The notes under the pieces are model-generated. The model ran no database searches. It was not told where the DNA came from and worked only from the letters and a program-made list of their open reading frames with translations. The position numbers and the translations under genes are program-made. DNA of 64,000 nt from a virus, in IMG/VR virus record IMGVR_UViG_3300043444_000257, positions 20,509 to 84,508 of that record; one strand, 5' to 3'. Shown here in pieces: positions 58,034 through 64,000 of this stretch; positions within the stretch are counted from its first letter, which is position 1, and each line of letters starts with the position of its first letter.

Positions 58034-59585
58034 CTGTCCTTTGGATCCACTCGTCAATTGTCCAAAATGGAGCGACAAGTTCCCTATATCGGGTTTCATT
58101 GATATTTAGCACTTTTTCTCCTATCGGCAGTGCTTTTTTATGTATACTAGATAGTAATCGATAATCGAATACCTGCAATCCTTGTAAAACCATTAACCAA
58201 GCAGTTGGGCTGTAACCATGTAACCACGGTTCTCCTTTAGTCCCATTATAATAATCTGCCCATTGCGTAAGTTTTTCTTTCAGAGAATCTGGAATTCGAA
58301 AACTATCTTCTCCGTGACTGCGCCAAAATTCAGTATCTCTTCGATGTCCCCTATAATGTAGGGCTAGGAAATCTTTGATATCTTCGGTGATATTCCATAT
58401 GCGTTGATTAAACCTGTCTCGGCGTTCCTTTCTTAAGAAATTATCAACCGGCCTCCAGTGGTCTTCTAAACAATATAGACTTTCGATAATAACTGCAACT
58501 CCATTAGCTTCTAAAGGTTCTAAAAATCCTGTGCTTAGGCCAACACCTATTACATTGTTTTTCCATGCTTCGCGCATCATACCTGGAGTAAATTGAAAAT
58601 TAGCGATAGGTTCTATATGCTGCCCGAATGATTCTCTAGCTTCGTCTAGTGCTTGATCAAGAGTTAGATGATCGGGATCATAGATGTAACCATTACCCGA
58701 CCTATGCCGTAGATTAATATTCCATGACCATCCGTATTTCATAGCAGTAGCATTAGTAGTCACACAATAACAAGGTTTATCCCACCATGCTACTACTGCT
58801 CTAGCTGGAAAATAATCTGTATAATCGACTAGTTTTTCTTCTAAAACTTTTCCTAATAACAATCTGGCAAACCCCGAGCAATCAAAGAACCAATCGGCAG
58901 ATAGATCGATTCCTTCTTCTAAATGAATAGTTTCTATATCGCCATTTTCTTTTTGAGTCGCGTGTGTGTATACCCCTTCAACTAATTTGATTCCTCGAGA
59001 CAATGCTATTTTTTTAAAATAAGCAGCAGCGCCACGACTTTCAAAATGCCACATAGGCACACAAGGAAGGATTGATTCTGAACCTATAGGAACTTTTTGA
59101 TTCTTTATAAACTGCGTAGCATAGAACGCACGAGCTAACGGGATGTCGTTGGCTATGATTGTTTTTAAATAAAGATCTTTTTCTTGTTCTCTATTCATTA
59201 TAGAAAACAAGGTTCCGAGATTTAATTCTTCTTCAGTGGCAGTTTTAACATAGTCGCTCCACCCGTCTAGCCAGGGAGCATAATCGGTCTGTAAAGAATG
59301 AATAAATTCAGTCCCCATACCATTCCAATTTTTAAAATGTCCTCCCACTTTAGGTGTAGCGTTTACATTTTTAATAAAATCGTTGATGTCTATTTTTAAG
59401 TTTTTTAAAAGACTAACAAATGTAGTAGTCCCGCTTTCACCTGCAATGATAGGAGGCTGTTTAGGATTTTCTACAACAATGATATCTACATTAGGATAAT
59501 GCCGATCGACAAATAATGCTGTTAACCAACCGGCCGTTCCGCCCCCTAAAATTATAGCTTTAGAGTTTATAGCTAAGTTCTTCAT
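58029..59585 (-). CDS. Flavin-dependent halogenase, divergent subtype
   Basis: 518 aa. FAD loop GGGTAG at 14-19; AGES (49-52) replaces the usual VGE(S/A/G) block; catalytic Lys79 (NATPKVGGHFKNW); W-S-W-N-I-N in place of WxWxIP; GVGLSTGFLEPLEANGV with the conserved Glu. The loss of the motif's Pro and the different active-site loops set it apart from the other three copies. Its activity may therefore differ in halide or substrate, but the Lys and Glu needed for halogenation are kept. The start overlaps the preceding gene's end by 26 bases. Last of the leftward operon before the separately promoted 56 aa gene. Confidence 0.85.
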   Translation of the reverse strand: MKNLAINSKAIILGGGTAGWLTALFVDRHYPNVDIIVVENPKQPPIIAGESGTTTFVSLLKNLKIDINDFIKNVNATPKVGGHFKNWNGMGTEFIHSLQTDYAPWLDGWSDYVKTATEEELNLGTLFSIMNREQEKDLYLKTIIANDIPLARAFYATQFIKNQKVPIGSESILPCVPMWHFESRGAAAYFKKIALSRGIKLVEGVYTHATQKENGDIETIHLEEGIDLSADWFFDCSGFARLLLGKVLEEKLVDYTDYFPARAVVAWWDKPCYCVTTNATAMKYGWSWNINLRHRSGNGYIYDPDHLTLDQALDEARESFGQHIEPIANFQFTPGMMREAWKNNVIGVGLSTGFLEPLEANGVAVIIESLYCLEDHWRPVDNFLRKERRDRFNQRIWNITEDIKDFLALHYRGHRRDTEFWRSHGEDSFRIPDSLKEKLTQWADYYNGTKGEPWLHGYSPTAWLMVLQGLQVFDYRLLSSIHKKALPIGEKVLNINETRYRELVAPFWTIDEWIQRTA

Positions 59586-61068
59586 AACGTCCTTTTAATC
59601 TATTAATTGCTTCTCTGTGAGTGAAAACATCGACATCTAAGTTTTCAGTTTGCTTGGCGTTTGTTATATTGTGTATAGAAAGATCGGTATACTTATTAAG
59701 ATGCTTTTTATATTTGTCTTTTATAGAATTATAGTCAAACATCCTTAACCCGTGCATAACTTGTGCATAATTTAAATGACTGAAAAGAATCAACGGCACA
59801 TTAAAATAGTAGCCATTTGGGAATCCCTTTTTAAAATAATCTAAATTCTCTCTATTAAAATCTGTTTTAACTATTTCGTGCTTACACCAACGCCAAAATT
59901 CTGTGTCATTTCTTTCAGTGAAATAATGTAGTTGGATAAAGTCTACAATGTTTGATGCTATCTGAGACATATGATCGTTATATCGTTTAGCAGTTAGGTT
60001 TTCTCCTTTTTCATAGAAGAAAATCGAAGGTGTTAAAATAAAACATTGTTGTATGGTAGTTCCAATACTGCTGGCTTCTAAAGGTTCTACAAATATTCCG
60101 CTAAGGCCTATTTGAACACAATTCTTAATCCAAAATTCTTTGACATATCCTGCACCAAATTTAACTTTCCTTCCGATCTTTAATTCGTCTGATATATTAA
60201 GATTGTCTTTGTAGTGTTTGCTAACTTCAGCATAAGCCTCATCTTCGTCGATAAAGTCATCGCAGAATACATATCCATTCCCATATCTTTCCTGTGTGGG
60301 AATACGCCAGACCCAACCGCTGCCTAATGCGGTGGCTTCTGTGTAGCTAGGAATGTCTTCGGTATACCCCGTAGGAAAAGCAATAGCAGAGTTCATCGGT
60401 AATTGTTTTGTGCAATCTACCCATTGAGTGCCTAATGCTGTTCCTATAATTCTTCTAAATCCGCTGCAATCTATATAAAAATCGTAGGCATGTGTGTTAT
60501 TTTCTGAGTCTTTTAATTCTTTCACATAGCCTTGGTCATCTAAAATTACTTGTTCTATTTCTGTATCTACAAAGCTGATTCCTCTTTCTTGACATTTTCT
60601 ATGTAAAAAATCGTTAAGTTTAAAAGTGTCGAAGTGATACTGTGCTAATATATCGTGTAATGGTTCTACGTGTATACTTTTTTGACTTAATGCCCACGAT
60701 GTATCTAACGGATCTAGATTTTCTCCAGCCATATAAATCCAAGTCACTGGTAATCCACTTTCCTTGGAATGATGACCATATTGTTCGCTGATGCTGTGGA
60801 AGTAACTAGTGCCATCACCGTGCCAATTAGTAAACTTAATACCAATTTTAAAAGTAGCACCGCATTCTCGCATAAGTTCTGGAACAGAAATACCAACATG
60901 CTCTATAAATTTTTTCCAATGTTCTGTAGATCCTTCACCGACTCCTATGATGCCTATCTTGCTAGATTCTATTACAGTAACTTTTAATTCGGAGTAAGCG
61001 TGTTTAAGCATCAATGCAGCGACTAATCCGCTGGTTCCTCCGCCAACAATACATAATGAATCGATCAT
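59560..61068 (-). CDS. Flavin-dependent (tryptophan-type) halogenase, paralogue pair member
   Basis: 502 aa. GGGTSG at 9-14, GVGEGSTEHW (42-51), Lys74 (GATFKIGIKFTNWHGDG), W-V-W-R-I-P, and IGLSGIFVEPLEASS with the conserved Glu. The C-terminal half has a NDTEFWRWCKHE block shared with the next gene. Close to the 61065 protein throughout, so the two arose by tandem duplication. Full motif set, so halogenation is likely. The stop codon region overlaps the next gene; the start touches the preceding gene's stop by 4 bases. Confidence 0.9.
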   Translation of the reverse strand: MIDSLCIVGGGTSGLVAALMLKHAYSELKVTVIESSKIGIIGVGEGSTEHWKKFIEHVGISVPELMRECGATFKIGIKFTNWHGDGTSYFHSISEQYGHHSKESGLPVTWIYMAGENLDPLDTSWALSQKSIHVEPLHDILAQYHFDTFKLNDFLHRKCQERGISFVDTEIEQVILDDQGYVKELKDSENNTHAYDFYIDCSGFRRIIGTALGTQWVDCTKQLPMNSAIAFPTGYTEDIPSYTEATALGSGWVWRIPTQERYGNGYVFCDDFIDEDEAYAEVSKHYKDNLNISDELKIGRKVKFGAGYVKEFWIKNCVQIGLSGIFVEPLEASSIGTTIQQCFILTPSIFFYEKGENLTAKRYNDHMSQIASNIVDFIQLHYFTERNDTEFWRWCKHEIVKTDFNRENLDYFKKGFPNGYYFNVPLILFSHLNYAQVMHGLRMFDYNSIKDKYKKHLNKYTDLSIHNITNAKQTENLDVDVFTHREAINRLKGRYEELSYKL

Positions 61069-62564
61069 AATTTATATTCCGTTTTAATATTACTCATACT
61101 TTTAACATAATTAATAGCATCTCTACAGGTCATCCAACCTTTTATAGGCTCTTGTTCTATTTGACCGAGCATCTGTTCGTCGTCGTAGCGTCGATGACCG
61201 TATCTCTGTTCATATAATTTTTTGATACTAGCAGTATCAAACATTCTTAGCCCGTGCATGACCTGTATCCAGTTTAGGCAATCATAAATTCTAAAATTGC
61301 TCATTAGACCGTCTTCTGGTAGCAGGGTTTGATTGACAAAATTCTTTTTAAAATTTTCTAAATTTTCTTTGTTGAAATCGGTCATGGTCATTTCGTTCTT
61401 ACACCAACGCCAGAATTCTGTGTCATTACGTTCAGTGAAATAATGCAGTTGTATAAAATCAAGGATATTATACATCATGTCATCGACTACCCTATTGTAT
61501 TCTTTGATAGTGCCAGTATCTGATCTACTCCAGTTCCAAATAGATGCTGTCAACATTTGAAGTTGTTTAATAGTTGTAGAAATACTAGATGCTTCTAAAG
61601 GTTCTACAAAGTTACTGCTGAGTCCTATGCTGACACAGTTTTTAATCCAAGCACGATTTACTTTACCTGACACATAGTTAATCTTACGACCTACATGTAT
61701 GGTATCTTTAAAATGCTTTTGTATTTCATCTAAAGCCTGTTGCTCTGTGATAAAGTTGTCACTGAACACATAACCGTTGCCAAATCTATCCTGCACAGGA
61801 CTGCGCCAGTGCCAACCTGCATCCATAGCTCTAGCTAGGGTGTATGGCGGAATCTTTTCTTCATAGGCAGTTTGAAAAGCGATAGCAGAGTTTAACGGAA
61901 GATATTTGGTCCAATCAACCCACTCAGCTCCTAATTTAGATGCTACAACTCTTTTGAATCCACTGCTGTCAATGAAAAAGTCTGCAGAATATCGCTGTCC
62001 TTGATCATCAACAATAGCGTCAACAAATCCCTCAGAGTCTAAAATTGGACCCACTATTTCAGCATCTATAATTTCTATTTCTAACGAACGACATTTCTTT
62101 TCTAAGAAAGCATTTAGTTTTTCGCTGTCAAAGTGAAATTGGTAATAGTCAGTGAGAGGTTCACGGACATAGCCCTGCATAGGTAAATCCCAATGTAGTT
62201 TATCACTAGGAACACCGTTGGCTATCATGCCCATCATAGTGTAAGGAGCACCAGAATAGCTGTCCATCCATATTAGAAATTCTGGCAGACTGTGAAAGTA
62301 ACTAGTGCCATCACCGTGCCAATTTTCAAATTTGATTCCTATCTTGATAGTGGCACCACATTCGTTAATAAGGTCTATGATATTGATACCGACTGCATGT
62401 GCGAATCTAGTCCAGTGTTCTGTGCTGCCTTCTCCTACACCTATAGTTCCTATCTTTTTAGATTTTATCAGTTTTATCTTTAATTCGGGTAGTGCTGTTT
62501 TTAGATACAAAGCTGCCATTAATCCGGCATTACCTCCACCTAACACTATAACGTCATTGATCAT
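61065..62564 (-). CDS. Flavin-dependent (tryptophan-type) halogenase, paralogue with altered WxWxIP
   Basis: 499 aa. GGGNAG at 9-14, GVGEGSTEHW, Lys74 (GATIKIGIKFENWHGDG), W-H-W-R-S-P instead of WxWxIP, IGLSSNFVEPLEASS with the conserved Glu, NDTEFWRWCKNE. The Ile of the diagnostic motif is replaced by Ser. That motif is thought to keep the enzyme from acting as a monooxygenase, so the change is worth noting although Lys and Glu are kept. The stop overlaps the next gene (4 bases) and the start overlaps the preceding oxygenase gene by 11 bases. Confidence 0.88.
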   Translation of the reverse strand: MINDVIVLGGGNAGLMAALYLKTALPELKIKLIKSKKIGTIGVGEGSTEHWTRFAHAVGINIIDLINECGATIKIGIKFENWHGDGTSYFHSLPEFLIWMDSYSGAPYTMMGMIANGVPSDKLHWDLPMQGYVREPLTDYYQFHFDSEKLNAFLEKKCRSLEIEIIDAEIVGPILDSEGFVDAIVDDQGQRYSADFFIDSSGFKRVVASKLGAEWVDWTKYLPLNSAIAFQTAYEEKIPPYTLARAMDAGWHWRSPVQDRFGNGYVFSDNFITEQQALDEIQKHFKDTIHVGRKINYVSGKVNRAWIKNCVSIGLSSNFVEPLEASSISTTIKQLQMLTASIWNWSRSDTGTIKEYNRVVDDMMYNILDFIQLHYFTERNDTEFWRWCKNEMTMTDFNKENLENFKKNFVNQTLLPEDGLMSNFRIYDCLNWIQVMHGLRMFDTASIKKLYEQRYGHRRYDDEQMLGQIEQEPIKGWMTCRDAINYVKSMSNIKTEYKL

Positions 62565-63168
62565 TTACAATCCTTATTGTTGCTCTCGAGTCAGTTGCTA
62601 AATTATGATTGATTTTTCCATTAGGTAGACAATTAAAACTGATAATATATCTATTTTTATCTCCGTAGTGGGTCAAACTACTGTGATACATCCAACTAGG
62701 AAAAATTACTAGCTTTCCAGGTTCCGGGTTAAAATTATAAAACGGATGATAATCAAATCTAAGAACTTCTAACTGTGCTTGGGTCCTGTGTATCACTGGA
62801 TCTTCAAATACTGTAGGAGAACCTTCAGACAGGTAATACACGGCACTGAGTAAACTCATCGAATGCCTGTGAACATTTTGATACATTTTGTAATCTGCAA
62901 GGGCCACATTAAACCAGCTGCTAGAAATTTCTAAACTATCACAATCATATTTCATGTAATCTTTAACAGAATTTAAACAATGATCAAACCAAGAAAACAA
63001 TTCTTTAAATTCGTCATGCTTTCTTAGATCCTCTAACATACTAAGAGTGGATGTTTTTTTAATTTCTATATTTTCAAGTTTATCTAGATAAGAAATCAAC
63101 TGTTGATTATCAACAGTGGTATTTTTAAAAACAAAAAGTTCTGTAGGGAATAAACTTAGAACTTCCAT
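62554..63168 (-). CDS. Putative 2OG-Fe(II) oxygenase (TIGR02466-like)
   Basis: 204 aa from ATG 63168, which shares its A with the previous TAA (TAATG); a GTG frame to 63183 overlaps that gene and is rejected. LSLFPTELFVF is the family's usual 'xxFPTPxxxx' opening. H100-R-H102 (NVHRHSMSLLSAVYYL), distal H162 (KLVIFPSWMYHSSLTHYG) and R173 (NRYIISFN) complete the site. Same subfamily as the gene at 52182. Translationally coupled to its neighbours. Confidence 0.82.
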   Translation of the reverse strand: MEVLSLFPTELFVFKNTTVDNQQLISYLDKLENIEIKKTSTLSMLEDLRKHDEFKELFSWFDHCLNSVKDYMKYDCDSLEISSSWFNVALADYKMYQNVHRHSMSLLSAVYYLSEGSPTVFEDPVIHRTQAQLEVLRFDYHPFYNFNPEPGKLVIFPSWMYHSSLTHYGDKNRYIISFNCLPNGKINHNLATDSRATIRIVNDQ

Positions 63169-63746
63169 TAAAATTCTACCCACCCGGTTAATAGATACTT
63201 TTCCCCGCTCAACGGAGGATTGCCTCTATGAGCATGTGTAAATCCTGCTGGCCAAATCACTAAATTTCCCTGTATAGCAGGAATCCTGATGCCTTGATAT
63301 AGAAATTCAGTTTCTCCGCCCTGTTCGATGGTGTTAAGATACAGTCCCCAAGCACAGATACGGCCTGCACGTTCTAAACTATCCGACTCAAAATGCCAGA
63401 TATGATACCCTTGTCCGGGCAGGGTTTTTTGCAATTTCATCATGCGCACCTGATGCTTACTGGCTTCGGTTAATACGCTGTAATGATCCATGTATTGATT
63501 ATAGCAGTTCCAAAAGCGTTCCATAAATTGGGTGATAAAACTAGTATCAGGTGTGAATCTAAGGCTCTGTTGTTCTAAAACAAAAACAGCTTTATCATTT
63601 TTTCTATGGCTTGGAGCATCGCCGATCTGCAGCCTGCTATAACTTAGGTTCAGTCCAGCCATACTCTCGTAATGATCTATCAAAACCTGGCATTCTTTTT
63701 CGGTCATTATGCCTTCAAAAACAGCGATATCTTTATTTAGATCCAT
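63168..63746 (-). CDS. Putative 2OG-Fe(II) oxygenase (P4Hc-like) with HxE metal motif
   Basis: 192 aa, first gene of the leftward operon, GAGGAT ahead of the ATG. The family's PKHD-type core is clear: YHIWHFESDSLERAGRICAWGLYLN, EQGGETEFLYQGIRIPAIQGNLVIWPAGFTHAHRG, GEKYLLTGWV. The first ligands are H118-F-E120, so Glu replaces the usual Asp, and the distal His is 171 or 173. HxE is a known variant in this family and can still bind Fe(II), but it also occurs in proteins of altered activity. Confidence 0.8.
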   Translation of the reverse strand: MDLNKDIAVFEGIMTEKECQVLIDHYESMAGLNLSYSRLQIGDAPSHRKNDKAVFVLEQQSLRFTPDTSFITQFMERFWNCYNQYMDHYSVLTEASKHQVRMMKLQKTLPGQGYHIWHFESDSLERAGRICAWGLYLNTIEQGGETEFLYQGIRIPAIQGNLVIWPAGFTHAHRGNPPLSGEKYLLTGWVEF

Positions 63747-63766
63747 GTTTAAATTATCCTCAAGGG

Positions 63767-63774
63767 TATTTATG
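63767..63774 (-). promoter_or_regulatory. Late promoter (CATAAATA) for leftward oxygenase/halogenase operon
   Basis: CATAAATA on the minus strand, 20 bases before the ATG at 63746. It is paired back-to-back with the rightward GATAAATA at 63824, so this 108-base gap is a divergent late-promoter region. Confidence 0.6.
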
Positions 63775-63823
63775 TGTGTAGTTTATCAGCGTTTTTAAAG
63801 ACGAACACCGTTTTTAACTCCGC

Positions 63824-63831
63824 GATAAATA
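63824..63831 (+). promoter_or_regulatory. Late promoter (GATAAATA) for the right-hand fibre-like gene
   Basis: GATAAATA on the plus strand, 23 bases before the ATG at 63855. Same motif class as the other late promoters. Confidence 0.5.
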
Positions 63832-63854
63832 CACTATCATAATGGATTTCAAAC

Positions 63855-64000
63855 ATGGCGACAGATCGTAACCCTATTCTAGACAGCGTAAGAATAATAC
63901 CAAGAGATCAAGAATTTCTAAATAGAAAAGTCGGTTCTAGGGGTGAAATTTTCTACGATAGAGAAGATAATGCCCTAAGACTATTCGACGGTGTAGAGCC
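63855..64000 (+). CDS. Fibre-like structural protein (5' end only, cut by window edge)
   Basis: About 48 residues are visible: MATDRNPILDSVRIIPRD, then QEFLNRKVGSRGEIFYDRE, DNALRLFDGVE. The block 'G.RGEIFYD...NaLRLFDG' is the fibre-tip module seen at 26066 and 44501 in another form ('IRYNTd...iEyy.G.W'). An upstream ATG at 63842 is followed by a stop after nine codons, so 63855 is preferred. It places more fibre genes to the right of the halogenase/oxygenase cluster. Confidence 0.6.
   Translation, partial: MATDRNPILDSVRIIPRDQEFLNRKVGSRGEIFYDREDNALRLFDGVE

Overview
The window is the late/structural half of a T4-like marine myovirus (a far-T4 phage of the cyanophage/pelagiphage type). The evidence is a recognisable T4 core: baseplate gp25, gp5, gp53 and gp48/54 homologues, sigma factor gp55, recombination proteins gp46/gp47, a gp26-like protein, a tape measure, portal gp20, gp67-like core protein, gp21 protease, gp22 scaffold and gp23 capsid. 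Very long modular tail fibres of the kind common in marine T4-like phages follow. The DNA is AT-rich, genes are packed end to end, and many overlap by 1-4 bases. I see no photosynthesis or other host-marker gene and no tRNA gene, so the host cannot be named from this window.

Layout. 1-5,636 (minus): a baseplate operon, read right to left. 5,718-10,045 (plus): gp55, gp47, gp46, a small AT-hook-like protein and a GIY-YIG nuclease. 10,046-10,563: a gene-poor stretch full of hairpins. 10,564-13,569 (plus): three genes whose N-termini look like T4 capsid-targeting peptides, probably internal head proteins. 13,566-14,644 (minus): a gp26-like gene with a -1 frame extension after a slippery heptamer. 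14,713-23,904 (plus): tape measure, portal, two small or odd head-cassette genes, then gp67-, gp21-, gp22- and gp23-type head genes ending at a strong terminator. 23,967-48,070 (plus): small virion proteins and tail-fibre genes, including two giant paralogous fibres (1823 and 2630 aa) and three tandem Gly/His-rich adhesin paralogues, ending at a second terminator.

48,135-63,774 holds the most unusual content. It has four flavin-dependent (tryptophan-type) halogenase homologues, thirteen different non-haem Fe(II)/2-oxoglutarate-type oxygenase or JmjC/cupin-like proteins, a DUF6065-like protein and two small proteins. They form two converging operons, each behind a T4-type late promoter (TATAAATA or CATAAATA), embedded between tail-fibre genes. 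The likely reading is a late-expressed tailoring system that hydroxylates and halogenates something made during virion assembly, perhaps fibre or adhesin polypeptides. The substrate is not shown by the sequence.

Regulation. A gp55-type sigma factor is encoded here. NATAAATA motifs sit just upstream of the first gene of nearly every late unit on both strands (5,664; 10,528; 14,654; 14,676; 24,232; 36,231; 48,135; 58,026; 63,767; 63,824), giving a consistent late-promoter map. The right edge cuts a further fibre-like gene and the left edge cuts the gp25 gene.
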